From positions 124,001-188,000 of the forward strand of contig JANQPQ010000046.1 of the NCBI GenBank assembly GCA_028285445.1: a stretch of 64,000 nt of DNA. The letters run 5' to 3'. Shown piece by piece: positions 53,305 through 62,523 of this stretch. The translations under genes and the position numbers were made by a program. The DNA comes from Cyclobacteriaceae bacterium. GTDB lineage: Bacteria > Bacteroidota > Bacteroidia > Cytophagales > Cyclobacteriaceae. The notes beneath the pieces are model-generated. The model was not told where the DNA came from and made no database searches. It saw only the letters and a program-made list of their open reading frames with translations. The number at the start of each line of letters is the position of its first letter. Within the stretch, counting starts at the first letter, position 1.

Positions 53305-53853
53305 ATGAAAACTCCATTAATAGCCTGTTTCACTTTTCTAAGTATCATGTGTTTCGCGCAAAAAGACTATTTGTCAGGATATGTTGTAACCAACGAAGGC
53401 GACACACTAACGGGCCAAATTAGAGACCGACGATCTGTAGTAATAAAGATCTACACCAAGATCAGATTTATTGACGATGACCGGGGTTGGAAGAAGAAGT
53501 TGAGCCCAAACCAAATTCGGGCATATTCCCGAGGCGATGAGCTTTTTGTTAGCAGAGACTACAATGGTAAGAAAGTCTTCTTGAAACTGGTCGAGGAAGG
53601 TCCCGTTAATTTGTACCACCACCTGACAGTTGATGACGACTCCTTTCTTTTGGAAAAGAAGCTGCTGCAAAGAGAAGGCAGTAGCCACTATGCGCATATA
53701 ATCGGCATTGGTTTTAGAAAGAAGCTCACGAATTACTTCAGCGATTGCTTTGATCTGATTGACAAAGTTCATCGCAGGGAGTTTCGCTATAAAACTCTAA
53801 GATCAGCAGTGCAATACTACAATGAGCACTGTGGAGCCACGTCCTCGCAATAG
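53305..53853 (+). CDS. Secreted hypothetical protein (182 aa)
   Basis: From ATG 53305 the protein begins with a signal peptide (PLIACFTFLSIMCFAQ); the longer upstream frame overlaps the TMEM175-like gene and is rejected. The core has GYVVTNEGDTLTGQIRDRR, LSPNQIRAYSRGDELFVSR and NYFSDCFDLIDKV, a pattern common in Bacteroidota proteins of unknown role. Two late cysteines could form a disulfide. Confidence 0.7.
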   Translation: MKTPLIACFTFLSIMCFAQKDYLSGYVVTNEGDTLTGQIRDRRSVVIKIYTKIRFIDDDRGWKKKLSPNQIRAYSRGDELFVSRDYNGKKVFLKLVEEGPVNLYHHLTVDDDSFLLEKKLLQREGSSHYAHIIGIGFRKKLTNYFSDCFDLIDKVHRREFRYKTLRSAVQYYNEHCGATSSQ

Positions 53854-53857
53854 AAAA

Positions 53858-53884
53858 AGGCCTGGATCGCAAAAACCCAGGCCT
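53858..53884 (-). terminator. Terminator for the minus-strand alpha/beta hydrolase
   Basis: AGGCCTGG (53858-53865) pairs with CCAGGCCT (53877-53884) around 11 nt. On the minus strand the stem is followed by TTTTTCTA, a good T-tract; the plus strand has none. It terminates the gene at 53915-54796. Confidence 0.7.
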
Positions 53885-53914
53885 AAACCAAACTGTCTAC
53901 CCTATGTATGAAAT

Positions 53915-54796
53915 TTATGCTTGTCTAGATAGTTTTGATTGCTGAACACTCTCACCTTCAAACCACTCTTTTAGTGCTTTCCAATGATTACTCATGTTTG
54001 AAGAGAAAAAATTAAAATGCCCAATGCGGTCAACACCTAAGTCGTGTGGTGTAAGGTGTAGGTGTTCTTTTTGTCGGGAGCCATAACCTTCCCTAATCGC
54101 TTCAACTGCTTTTTTGGGTGCCAAGAGTTTGTCATCAGAAAAACTCATGAATAAGATCGGCATGTGAATCCGCGAAAACCGATCGCGGTTCTGAAGCTTT
54201 TCCAGAACACCGTCTCTGCTATTTCCCCAGGTTGCCCAGTCTCTCGCCACAGTAAAAGGTATTTTGTACTTTCCTCCGTAAGCCCAGCCCGGCAGGTGGC
54301 CAAACCATCTCGTAGTAAATGGTATTACGAACTTCCAGAAGAAGTTCACCACTTTTTTCTGGAAACCATTCCAATAATACTTAGCCGGGTTTTGCGAAGC
54401 TACAAAACACACCGCATCAAGCTTATTGGCATTAGCCGCCAGGGGAAAAACCTGGCCGGCGACGCTATGACCAATTAAGTATTTGCTTGAGTTGGGGAAT
54501 TCCTTCACTGCCCAATCTATCACTGATTTAATATCCAGTTCTCCCCAATCTTCCAATCTAATTGTATTATGATCGTGGAGCCGGGAGGTTGACTCGCCCA
54601 TGCCACGATAATCAAAGGTTAACACATGATAACCTTCCGAAGCAAAGTACTCTGCCAGCCCATTGTAGAACTGCCTGCGTACACCAATTGCATTGGCAAT
54701 TATTATTACAGGCGCCGCGTTTAACTCACCGTAATGCGAAGCTGCTAATTGCCATCCATCTGCAGTTTCAATTCGAAAATCTCTCTTCAGGTACAT
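53915..54796 (-). CDS. Alpha/beta hydrolase (predicted esterase/peptidase)
   Basis: 293 aa, cytoplasmic. VIIANAIGVRRQFYNGLAEY provides the oxyanion region (N rather than HG), TFDYRGMGES the family's strand-4 motif, YLIGHSVAGQVFPLAA the nucleophile elbow (GHSVAG), and IGHFNFFS the catalytic histidine. It resembles the COG4757-like predicted hydrolases. Substrate unknown. A terminator follows at 53858-53884. Confidence 0.85.
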   Translation of the reverse strand: MYLKRDFRIETADGWQLAASHYGELNAAPVIIIANAIGVRRQFYNGLAEYFASEGYHVLTFDYRGMGESTSRLHDHNTIRLEDWGELDIKSVIDWAVKEFPNSSKYLIGHSVAGQVFPLAANANKLDAVCFVASQNPAKYYWNGFQKKVVNFFWKFVIPFTTRWFGHLPGWAYGGKYKIPFTVARDWATWGNSRDGVLEKLQNRDRFSRIHMPILFMSFSDDKLLAPKKAVEAIREGYGSRQKEHLHLTPHDLGVDRIGHFNFFSSNMSNHWKALKEWFEGESVQQSKLSRQA

Positions 54797-54826
54797 TTGT
54801 AAATAAGGATTTAGTTTGCAAAAATT

Positions 54827-56596
54827 CTACTTAATGCGGCAACTTGTGCCAGCGATGTAGATTAGGTTATCAGGGCTATCAGATTTGATATTCAGGGCTA
54901 GATCCACCCGTTTTGATTCGTCTATTCTTGAGAACTCTAGTTGGGAGTCAGCACGTTGCCATGCTTCCTCGAATTGTGCCTTGACCTTGGTGGCATCCTC
55001 GTTATTGTCTAATTGTAATAAACTATGGTAGAGTCCATTGAGAGCAAATCCGTTTAGTGGCCATTCCGCCAGATCCTCTTCAAATGCTACTTTGGCTTTT
55101 TCAGCCTCACCCATTCTCAGGTACACATCGCCCAACATGTGTCTTACAGAGAAGAACCAGTCTGGTGGTTCCTGGTAAATAAGCGCGTCCTCAATGTCTA
55201 TCGCTTCAAGAAGCGCCTCGGCCGCATCTTGGTATTTTTCATCCAACTTTAATAATTCAGCTTTTAATACCAGCGAAGCAATAGAAGCTACCTGCGCTGC
55301 ATTGTTGATATCCCAGATTTTCATAGCTTCCAGTTCAGGCATTTTTGCAAACTCCTCCACTTTTTGCAGGTGCCATTCAGCCTGGTCTTGCCTACCCAAA
55401 TTTGCATATGCCATACCTTGTCCATAGTGCCAAATGGCAGTTGGATAAAGCAGGTCCTCACGAGGCTCTGGTAGGCTAGTAAGTTTCTCCCATTGGGCAA
55501 ATTTTACCAGCGTGTTATAAGGGGTAGTAATGTAATGCTGTGTAGTTTCATACCCGGGTTGATCAAGGTAATTCCTATCGATGATATCAGCCATCTTAAA
55601 AGCCGCCTCAATTGCCTTTGCTCCCCGACCCTCTAAAGCTGCAGTTGCTACAAGAAAGTGATAGTTATGCGGGTAATATAGTTGTGGATATACGCCATTT
55701 ACCTTGCATTGAGCAATGTAGAGGCTATCCATAATTACCGCTTGTTCGTTAGCGTCTGAGCCTTTCGCATATTCTCCCGTGTTTATGTAGAAGTGTGAGG
55801 GCATATGCACCAGGTGGCCGCTGCCACTTACTAAATGGCTCAACTTCTCAGCACTTTTGCGAGCCCTTTCGATGTTGGCGGAAGCCTCAACTGCATGGAT
55901 ATACAAGTGATTAGCCAACGGATTGTCAGGATTCAACTCAAGCGCCTTTTCCAAAGTTGCCGTAATCTGTGGTGTCCACGGCTTTGGGTCTCCACCTTTC
56001 ACAGTGTAAAGATCCCAGGCGTGAAGGTTCATAATGGACTCCGCGTATAATGTGGCAACACCATCATTATTTGGGTGCTTGCGGGAAGCCTCTTTCATGG
56101 CTTCAGAAAAGGCTTCTCCTTCTACCGAAGTACCATGACTGGGGAATTTTATGCGCATGGCCGCGATTAGCGACTGCTCCCATTCAGATACCTTACTTGA
56201 GAGGCTCTCAGCAGTTGCAATGGCGTCAAGTACTTCCTTCAGGTTGTCAGGGTTCATTGATCCATCGTTATAGTTAGGCCCTAGTACGTAAGCTAACCCC
56301 CAATGCGCCATGGCGCAGTTTGGGTCTAATCGAATGGCTTCTCTAAAAGCCCTGGCAGCTTCTCCATGATTGAAGCCGTTGGCCATGATAATCCCTTGGT
56401 TGAAGAATTTCCTGGCATACTCATTATCGGTAGTCACTTCCCAACTGTAAGAACCTAAGTTATCAAACAGAGGTGCCTGCAATTCCGGTGCACTTTGACC
56501 ACCACAGGACCAGATCATTGAGATGCTTACTGCAACTCCAACTCCCACTGTGAGAGATCTGATCCATGACTTAGCGATTTCTGTTATTGCATTCAT
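54827..56596 (-). CDS. TPR-repeat lipoprotein
   Basis: 589 aa. The leader with a cysteine after MIWS (SMIWSCGGQ) suggests a lipoprotein. TPR-like helices fill the chain, e.g. GEAARAFREAIRLDPNCAMA, LEKALELNPDNPLANHLYIH and KYQDAAEALLEAIDIE; the early NQGIIMANGFNHGEAARAF and the HMPSHFYINTGEY segment are typical of a Bacteroidota TPR family without known role. Three GTATAC palindromes lie 63-101 nt upstream, suggesting tight regulation. Confidence 0.8.
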   Translation of the reverse strand: MNAITEIAKSWIRSLTVGVGVAVSISMIWSCGGQSAPELQAPLFDNLGSYSWEVTTDNEYARKFFNQGIIMANGFNHGEAARAFREAIRLDPNCAMAHWGLAYVLGPNYNDGSMNPDNLKEVLDAIATAESLSSKVSEWEQSLIAAMRIKFPSHGTSVEGEAFSEAMKEASRKHPNNDGVATLYAESIMNLHAWDLYTVKGGDPKPWTPQITATLEKALELNPDNPLANHLYIHAVEASANIERARKSAEKLSHLVSGSGHLVHMPSHFYINTGEYAKGSDANEQAVIMDSLYIAQCKVNGVYPQLYYPHNYHFLVATAALEGRGAKAIEAAFKMADIIDRNYLDQPGYETTQHYITTPYNTLVKFAQWEKLTSLPEPREDLLYPTAIWHYGQGMAYANLGRQDQAEWHLQKVEEFAKMPELEAMKIWDINNAAQVASIASLVLKAELLKLDEKYQDAAEALLEAIDIEDALIYQEPPDWFFSVRHMLGDVYLRMGEAEKAKVAFEEDLAEWPLNGFALNGLYHSLLQLDNNEDATKVKAQFEEAWQRADSQLEFSRIDESKRVDLALNIKSDSPDNLIYIAGTSCRIK

Positions 56597-56658
56597 AATT
56601 AACGAATAGTTACGAAAGCAATTTTCGAAGAAACGGGTCTGTTGGTTGAGGAATACCA

Positions 56659-56697
56659 GTATACATGGGGTATACCAGGCTGTGAATTTAAGTATAC
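56659..56697. promoter_or_regulatory. Three phased GTATAC palindromes
   Basis: GTATAC occurs at 56659-56664, 56670-56675 (inside the 8-bp palindrome GGTATACC) and 56692-56697. The spacings are 11 and 22 bp, whole turns of the helix, so the sites face the same side. They sit in the 155-nt region upstream of the TPR lipoprotein and downstream of a TPR-HTH regulator gene, a natural candidate for its operator. Confidence 0.5.
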
Positions 56698-56751
56698 ATC
56701 AGGTGATCTTTTCCAGAAAAAAGTGCCCTGATATTAATTAATGGCCGATTT

Positions 56752-58395
56752 TTAGTTGAGTTGGGCGATAAATTGAGTCAACGAATTTTCCGAAGGAATG
56801 TCCAATTTTTTCTTCAATCGATACCGTGCCATTTTAACACTACTGCTCGAAATGCCAAGAATATTTGCCAATTCAGCAGTGGATAAGTTCAATTTTATTA
56901 GCGCGCAGAGGTTCAGCTCGTAAGTGGTAAGAGAGGGGTTGACTTTGGTTAAGCCATCAAAAAACCCCTGGTGCAAATTATCAAAGCGTAGTTTAAATGA
57001 CTCCCATTCCTTATCTATTCGGGTGCTTTTACTGATTACTCTCTTCAGATCAGCCAGTTTCTTCCGAGTATCAGCATCAACATCCTGTGAAACCTGATCC
57101 AATCCACCAACCACCTCCTCCAGCAGTTGGTTTTTTTGCACAAAGTTGATGGAGTAAGAAGTCAACTCCTGATTCTTTTGATCAACCTCTTGCTGTAGTT
57201 CTATGGCTTTCAGTCTCGACCTTTCCTCTCTTTGCCGTGCGTTAAGCCGTAAACGACCAATTACCAAATAGGTAGAAATTAGAATAAGCACTAAAATGAT
57301 AACTAGCCCTATTCTTACTAATCTATCCATTTTCGATTTCTCCTCAAGAAGGGATATTTCATTTGCTTGCAATCGTAGTTGACGTTCTTTTTCTGCAGTG
57401 GCGATTTGTGCTTCCAGCTCTGCCAGGTTTCGCACACTTTGCTCATTATAAATGCTATCCCTGATTTGCGAATATTGCTCGTAATAGTGAAGTGCGTTTT
57501 GCAAATCACCTCTTTTCCTTGATAAAGAACTGAGCGCATTGAATATCTCTTTCAGCAACTTGTTCGAACCTGTGTTCCGGGCAACCTGCAAGCCCTGAGT
57601 TAAGTTATCAATCGCTCTTTCCTCAAGCCCAAGCTCAGAGTACAGCTCTGCCAAATTTTTGTAATTTCTGGCTAGCCCTTCCTTATCACCAATTGAGGTA
57701 CTAAGTCTGATTGACTCCTGGTAGTAGTATAATGCACTGTCAATAGAGTTTTGTTGCTTTAGTAGTGTGGCTTTTCTGTTGAAGGCTTCAGCAATGCCAT
57801 AAGTAAAATCTGTTTTCTGATGAATAGATATGGACTGCTCGAGAAAGTCTAAAGCATTTTCCAATTCGCCCTTCTGGATGTAGATGGAGGCTAGCTTGGT
57901 ATAAGTTGTGGCTGATCGGCTCTCTGCATCTAGTTTAATAAAAAGTTCAAGCGCCTGAAAATAATAGTCAGAGGCCCGGTCATAGTCAAGCTGGTCGGCA
58001 TATACCAAGCCAATATTCATTAGACAATTGGCTCTACCCATATTGTCGTTAATGGCAGTATATAAATCTAATGCCTGCTGCAGGTGGCCCAAAGAGAGAT
58101 CGTAATTCGCCCGTACCCAATAGGCAACTCCTATTATTCGGTTCGAGAAAGCAATGCCGCTTGAGTCATTCAAAGTAAGGGCCAGAGATTCGGCTTGTTT
58201 ACCGTATATAATCGACTGGGTAGCATCAATGATCCAGTATTCAAAGCCCAGTTGATTTAAGATATCAACACGCTCCCCACCGCGATCAAGTCGGGTTTCC
58301 AATTGTGACTTGAGGCTATCAATTCTAGGAGTTTGGGCAAAGCAATTCCACCCAAAAAGCATACTTGTGCACAACAATACCTCCTTTAGCCGCAC
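56752..58395 (-). CDS. TPR - transmembrane - LuxR-type HTH regulator
   Basis: 547 aa, GTG start. Signal-like N-terminus (LLCTSMLFGWNCFAQ), TPR array (about 30-310), coiled coil, membrane helix (about 355-377, IGLVIILVLILISTYLVIG), second coiled coil and C-terminal HTH with LSTAELANILGISSSSVKMARYR. It belongs to the GISxxSVK subtype like the genes at 8930 and 10699 but stands alone. The TPR lipoprotein gene downstream (155 nt) could be its target. Confidence 0.85.
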   Translation of the reverse strand: MRLKEVLLCTSMLFGWNCFAQTPRIDSLKSQLETRLDRGGERVDILNQLGFEYWIIDATQSIIYGKQAESLALTLNDSSGIAFSNRIIGVAYWVRANYDLSLGHLQQALDLYTAINDNMGRANCLMNIGLVYADQLDYDRASDYYFQALELFIKLDAESRSATTYTKLASIYIQKGELENALDFLEQSISIHQKTDFTYGIAEAFNRKATLLKQQNSIDSALYYYQESIRLSTSIGDKEGLARNYKNLAELYSELGLEERAIDNLTQGLQVARNTGSNKLLKEIFNALSSLSRKRGDLQNALHYYEQYSQIRDSIYNEQSVRNLAELEAQIATAEKERQLRLQANEISLLEEKSKMDRLVRIGLVIILVLILISTYLVIGRLRLNARQREERSRLKAIELQQEVDQKNQELTSYSINFVQKNQLLEEVVGGLDQVSQDVDADTRKKLADLKRVISKSTRIDKEWESFKLRFDNLHQGFFDGLTKVNPSLTTYELNLCALIKLNLSTAELANILGISSSSVKMARYRLKKKLDIPSENSLTQFIAQLN

Positions 58396-58537
58396 TTAAT
58401 ATTAATTTAGACCCTGGTTTCTTTTCAGAATAGTATCAAAACGCAAAAAACCCCTACCAAGTAAGGTTTTACATAAGTCACAACTATTGTTGAATGACTT
58501 CCTTACTAAATTAAGACTCATTAGTAAAATTCTAACT

Positions 58538-58972
58538 ATGGCACCCTTACGTTTTAACTTCTTCAAGAAGAACAAAAAGGAAACTACAATTGAAGAACAT
58601 TACAATGACTTCTATGGTTTTAGCGACGACCAAAAAAAGGCCATCCTGGTAAGTTTGTTTGATATTGCAAATAGCGACGAGGATTTTCACGACAAGGAAA
58701 CAGACTTTATCAATAGAACTTCAACTACCCTGGGTTATTCATTGAAGTATCATCAAATCAAGAAATCTCTAAATAACGAACGTGAACAGATTTACGACAT
58801 CTTGCGAGGCATGAATGATCACCAGAAGGACTGGTACGTGATAACAGTGCTGACAATGATATATGCCGATGGGAAGATTGATAGTGATGAATTTGGTTAC
58901 GTGGAGAATTTCCTGCTTAATGTAGGTGTATCCAGGGAAACCATAGAAAAGAATATGGTAAAAACAGACTAA
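58538..58972 (+). CDS. TerB-like protein
   Basis: 144 aa from ATG 58538 (161 aa if TTG 58487 is used). Helical bundle with FDIANSDEDFHDKETDFINR and MIYADGKIDSDEFGYVENFL, the two D-rich TerB/DjlA-like motifs, which often bind metal or membrane partners. Short basic N-terminus (FNFFKKNKKE). No tellurite operon is adjacent, so a stress-sensing or membrane-linked role is only inferred. Divergent from the TPR-HTH gene. Confidence 0.75.
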   Translation: MAPLRFNFFKKNKKETTIEEHYNDFYGFSDDQKKAILVSLFDIANSDEDFHDKETDFINRTSTTLGYSLKYHQIKKSLNNEREQIYDILRGMNDHQKDWYVITVLTMIYADGKIDSDEFGYVENFLLNVGVSRETIEKNMVKTD

Positions 58973-59011
58973 CTCCCTTTAACCCCCCTCACCACCTTTA
59001 CTGGAGAACTA

Positions 59012-60136
59012 TCAGCCCATTACCCTAGTAAGGGCTTTTCCAAAGAGGTCAACTTCCTCAAGTGTACCAGTACTAATTCTACACCAATCTGTTAAAGGCG
59101 GAAAGGGCCTGCCTATTTCCACTCCCTGGGCCCTCATATCTGCAATAAGTCCACGAATATCGCGGCCGGTTTTGAAAAAAATGAAATTAGTATGGGATTT
59201 TACGTATTCGAGGTTCAGCGCATCTAATACAGCATAAATTCTTTGCTTGGCCTCCTTGTTTTTTGCTAGGCTGAACTGATAGAAGTCGTCGTCGTTAAGT
59301 GCGGCCTCTGCAGCCCTAAGCGCCAGGACATTAGTAAATGCTGCCAGATTGCCCCGCAGGCGGGCAGCTATGTCGGGCCTGGCTACCAGGTATCCAATGC
59401 GAATACCCGCCAAGCCATAAACTTTTGAAAATGTCTTCGACACAATCACGTTCTCGCCTTTCCTTACCAGTTGAACCATTGATTCAAAACCGGGGTCTTC
59501 CACAAAATCGATGTAGGCTTCGTCACAGAAAACCACAGCTTTCTTAGATGCCGATTGGCAAAAGTCCTTAAGCTTATCAGCCTTAAGCAGGGTGCCTGTA
59601 GGGTTATTGGGATTGCAAACAAAGATTAACCTGGTGGCGCTAGTAATTCTTTGCGCCATAGCCTCAAGGTTATGGGTTTGGGCGTCATCAAGAGGAACCC
59701 GATGGATATGGGCACCAAATTTTTCGGCATATGTTAGCAGAGCCTTAAAAGTGGGGTCAGCAGTTATCACCTCTCCTCCGCCAATACCGTACGTCAGGCC
59801 AGTAATACGCAGACCTTCAGTACTTCCGCCGGTAACTACAATATGATCGGTGCTAACGCCCTCCTTTTTGGCGATAGCTTCAAACAAAGAGTTACTGTAT
59901 GAGTACGGATAGCGGCAAGCGATATCAAAGGAATCAATAATGGCTTGTCTAACTTTTTCAGAAGGCCCGAATGGGTTTTCATTGGAGCTGAGCCGAATTG
60001 GCGACTCGAGAGATCTTGGAGGGTACTTGGCATTGGAAGCCAGGTTTTTTCCAAGCAAATCGTAATTGCCAACCAGCGCCAGAGAGCCAGTTAAGCCCAT
60101 TGTCTTAAGCCAGTGCCTGCGATCGAGGGTTTTCAT
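59012..60136 (-). CDS. Tat-exported aminotransferase (HisC-like)
   Basis: 374 aa. N-terminus DRRHWLKTMGLTGSLALVG is a twin-arginine leader. The rest is a class I/II fold: RLSSNENPFGPSEKVRQAI, FVCNPNNPTGTLL, VFCDEAYIDF and VSKTFSKVYGLAGIRIGY, where the lysine would bind PLP. It matches histidinol-phosphate aminotransferase-like enzymes. Tat export would carry it folded, with PLP bound, to the periplasm, so a biosynthetic HisC role is unlikely. No his genes are near. Confidence 0.85.
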   Translation of the reverse strand: MKTLDRRHWLKTMGLTGSLALVGNYDLLGKNLASNAKYPPRSLESPIRLSSNENPFGPSEKVRQAIIDSFDIACRYPYSYSNSLFEAIAKKEGVSTDHIVVTGGSTEGLRITGLTYGIGGGEVITADPTFKALLTYAEKFGAHIHRVPLDDAQTHNLEAMAQRITSATRLIFVCNPNNPTGTLLKADKLKDFCQSASKKAVVFCDEAYIDFVEDPGFESMVQLVRKGENVIVSKTFSKVYGLAGIRIGYLVARPDIAARLRGNLAAFTNVLALRAAEAALNDDDFYQFSLAKNKEAKQRIYAVLDALNLEYVKSHTNFIFFKTGRDIRGLIADMRAQGVEIGRPFPPLTDWCRISTGTLEEVDLFGKALTRVMG

Positions 60137-60196
60137 AACAGTTCAGGTAAGTTTACCCAATCAATATAGGAAAGAATCACTCTTGATTCAATCAAC

Positions 60197-60604
60197 TTAA
60201 GCGCCGTCACTAAGCTCCTTGTCCTCCAATTTGCCATTCAGCATTGCCACCTGTAATTCAAGCCTCTTTACCTCCCTGATGATGGCATTTTTGTCCATTT
60301 GCATCCAGAGGAAAACTTTTAGCATTGTTGAGGACAGCAGCGAGACGATAATCCCCAATCCCCAGATCATCATCGTGCGCAAATCTTCTGTGTTAAAGAA
60401 CTTGATGGCGCAGTAAACCGCTAACCCAAACATGATGGGTTGAATGACAAAGGTTAGAATGGTAAACCATCGATTTTTGCCTTTGAACAGTCCACCAACC
60501 ATTTCCGGTACACTTTGCTCGCCAAGATCATCGTAGAACTTAGCCTCTTCCTCGCTAAGTGCTTGCCTGATCATTTCATCGATTTCGTCATAACTCTTTT
60601 TCAT
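60197..60604 (-). CDS. Two-helix membrane protein overlapping the sigma gene
   Basis: 135 aa. A soluble acidic N-terminus (YDEIDEMIRQALSEEEAKFY), two membrane helices (about 48-68 and 76-99) and a C-terminal coiled coil (REVKRLELQVAMLNGKLEDK). It recalls DUF6768-type proteins found next to ECF sigma factors. It overlaps the end of the sigma gene by 17 nt, so it is co-expressed and could act as an anti-sigma-like anchor; no zinc-binding anti-sigma motif is seen. Confidence 0.75.
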   Translation of the reverse strand: MKKSYDEIDEMIRQALSEEEAKFYDDLGEQSVPEMVGGLFKGKNRWFTILTFVIQPIMFGLAVYCAIKFFNTEDLRTMMIWGLGIIVSLLSSTMLKVFLWMQMDKNAIIREVKRLELQVAMLNGKLEDKELSDGA

Positions 60605-61142
60605 ATTTCAACTCTATTAAATATTTCTTTAGGCGTTCCCTGGCGTGAAAAAGCCTTGACTTGACTGTGCCGGTGGGGATGCCCATTATTTTTCCAATTT
60701 CCCGAATGCTGTAATTGCGGAGATAGAACATGGTAAGGATGTCTCGTTGATTATCAGGCAGGTTACGGATTACCGATTTTAGCTTATCTAATACCTCTGT
60801 CTGGTTATCGGTGTTGTCTGGAGTGCTTTCAACTGCTACATCCATTTTAATATTCCTATCTCGTTGCTGGCCCCGGATCCAGTCAACTGACCGCCGGTAA
60901 ACAATTCGATAGGCCCAGACTGAGAAGCTTGCGGGATCTTTAATATTTTTCAACCCTTTGAAGATAGACTGCCAGCAATCTTGGGCGATGTCTTTGGCGG
61001 CCTCTCCATTCTTGGTATGCCAAAATGCTTGTTTTATCAATTTGGGATGCCAACGTTCTACCAGTATATTGAAAGCTTGCTTGTCCCCGGATTGGCATCT
61101 CAACACTAACCACTCGTCAAATATTTGCGGGTACTTCTTCAT
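60588..61142 (-). CDS. ECF-type RNA polymerase sigma factor
   Basis: 184 aa. Region 2 appears as AFNILVERWHPKLIKQAFW with DIAQDCWQSIFKGL, and region 4 as LPDNQRDILTMFYLRNYSIREIGKIMGIPTGTVKSRLFHARERL. No region 1.1 or region 3, so group 4. Directs RNA polymerase to a small regulon, often envelope stress. Followed by an overlapping membrane gene that may control its activity. Confidence 0.92.
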   Translation of the reverse strand: MKKYPQIFDEWLVLRCQSGDKQAFNILVERWHPKLIKQAFWHTKNGEAAKDIAQDCWQSIFKGLKNIKDPASFSVWAYRIVYRRSVDWIRGQQRDRNIKMDVAVESTPDNTDNQTEVLDKLKSVIRNLPDNQRDILTMFYLRNYSIREIGKIMGIPTGTVKSRLFHARERLKKYLIELKYEKEL

Positions 61143-61275
61143 CCAGCAATACTAAAAGTCGGAGAATTTCGTATTCGGTTCAATTCTAACAGAGAAACTT
61201 TAAGCTAAACAATAAAGCGACTGGTACACTTCTTGGAGAAAGAGACTGGATCGAGTTAATTTACAGGCACTTACA

Positions 61276-61683
61276 ATGAATATGGACAAAAAAGTTATAC
61301 TGACAACTTTAGTGGTAGCCTGCCTGAGTTTTCATGTTATAGGCCAGAAGCTAAAGTATAAGAGTGTATTTGCTAAACTCAGTGACAAGCAATACGAAGA
61401 GGCCTACACTGACTTGACGAACTTTCTTGAGGCAAACCCGGAACATGCCAGTGCCAACCTTCAAATGGCAATTTTGGCTGAAGAGCATTTGAAGGACTGC
61501 GAGAAAGCAAAGCCTTACTATGAAAAAGCCAAACGCCTGATTGATAAGAAGGAGTTACAGCGCAACGAGAAGTACTACGAATCTTACAGGAGAAGAGATT
61601 TCCGTTCGGGTAAGATGACGGTCAGGTTATCCGATATAACTACCGATATAGATAGAAGGATCGGCAACTGCGCCGGAAGCTAA
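61276..61683 (+). CDS. Secreted TPR-like protein (135 aa)
   Basis: Signal peptide (ILTTLVVACLSFHVIGQ) and about two TPR-like units (EEAYTDLTNFLEANPEHASA and CEKAKPYYEKAKRLI). A basic stretch YRRRDF follows, and the protein ends GNCAGS. Resembles N-terminal TPR parts of OmpA-type proteins, but no OmpA domain follows. Divergent from sigma, convergent with the barrel gene (4-nt overlap). Confidence 0.65.
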   Translation: MNMDKKVILTTLVVACLSFHVIGQKLKYKSVFAKLSDKQYEEAYTDLTNFLEANPEHASANLQMAILAEEHLKDCEKAKPYYEKAKRLIDKKELQRNEKYYESYRRRDFRSGKMTVRLSDITTDIDRRIGNCAGS

Positions 61684-62522
61684 AGCTTGAGATAAATACC
61701 AGCAGAATAGGCAGGGTCGGCCAGCACTCTTCGGCCACTGAAGGCAAACCCCGCACCAACACTCACACCAAACTTGTCATTGATATCGTAAGCAATTTCA
61801 GGGCTATAAGATAGATATTCAATGTTATTGCTGAAGATGCTATTATTTACGATGATAGTGTCGTCGCCATTGTTGAAAGACTGCACCCCATAAATCCGAT
61901 TGATGAGCCAGAAGCCTTTTACCTTTGCCCCAAACTCTACTCCATAGCGAAATTCATCTGAAAAGTTCTCCGTACGATTATTGAAGCCCATTAGGGCACT
62001 GGCATACACATTTCCTTTCCCAAAAGACCTGCTTACATCGAAAGTGATCATCTGGTTAAACTCACCATCTCCGGTTTGTAATAACTGGGTGCGACCACCG
62101 GAAGGGTTTCCCAGTGGTAAGCCTAGTGTTAGGCTCACCGAACCGACATAAGGCCCTTTCTTGAACAATCCGTATTTCAAAGCCAGGTCTACATCTCCAA
62201 AGGAAGTAAGCTCGTCGCCCTCTTCAATCAAAGTGCCATCAGGCCTTTCTAACCGATTTAGGGTTCCGCGTACAAGAAACGGCAGGTTAATAATGGCAGT
62301 GAGTTTACTGCTTATGCCATACTCGCCATAAATAGATGTTGAATAGAACCCAGTAGTGGTAATATCCACAATGTCTCCTGAAGGGGTGTAGTAGTTATTA
62401 GCAATGATAAAATACTGGCCTAGTTTCCAGTAAGATTTACCTTTCTCTTGAGTCCAGCCGCCGCCGGCAAAAGTAGGCGCAACAGAAATCAGGACTAACA
62501 CTATAACGGCAACTCTTTTCAT
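61680..62522 (-). CDS. Outer-membrane beta-barrel protein
   Basis: 280 aa from ATG 62522, which gives the signal peptide KRVAVIVLVLISVAPTFA; the longer frame from 62549 overlaps the preceding gene. Strands alternate throughout: SYWKLGQYFIIANNYY, FYSTSIYGEYGISSKLTAII, FGDVDLALKYGLF, SVSLTLGLPLGNPSG and a final SAGIYLKL. This suits the transporter/FadL-like phenol-degradation barrel group. Starts 1 nt after the DM13 gene stop, so they are coupled. Confidence 0.75.
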   Translation of the reverse strand: MKRVAVIVLVLISVAPTFAGGGWTQEKGKSYWKLGQYFIIANNYYTPSGDIVDITTTGFYSTSIYGEYGISSKLTAIINLPFLVRGTLNRLERPDGTLIEEGDELTSFGDVDLALKYGLFKKGPYVGSVSLTLGLPLGNPSGGRTQLLQTGDGEFNQMITFDVSRSFGKGNVYASALMGFNNRTENFSDEFRYGVEFGAKVKGFWLINRIYGVQSFNNGDDTIIVNNSIFSNNIEYLSYSPEIAYDINDKFGVSVGAGFAFSGRRVLADPAYSAGIYLKL

Positions 62523-62523
62523 G

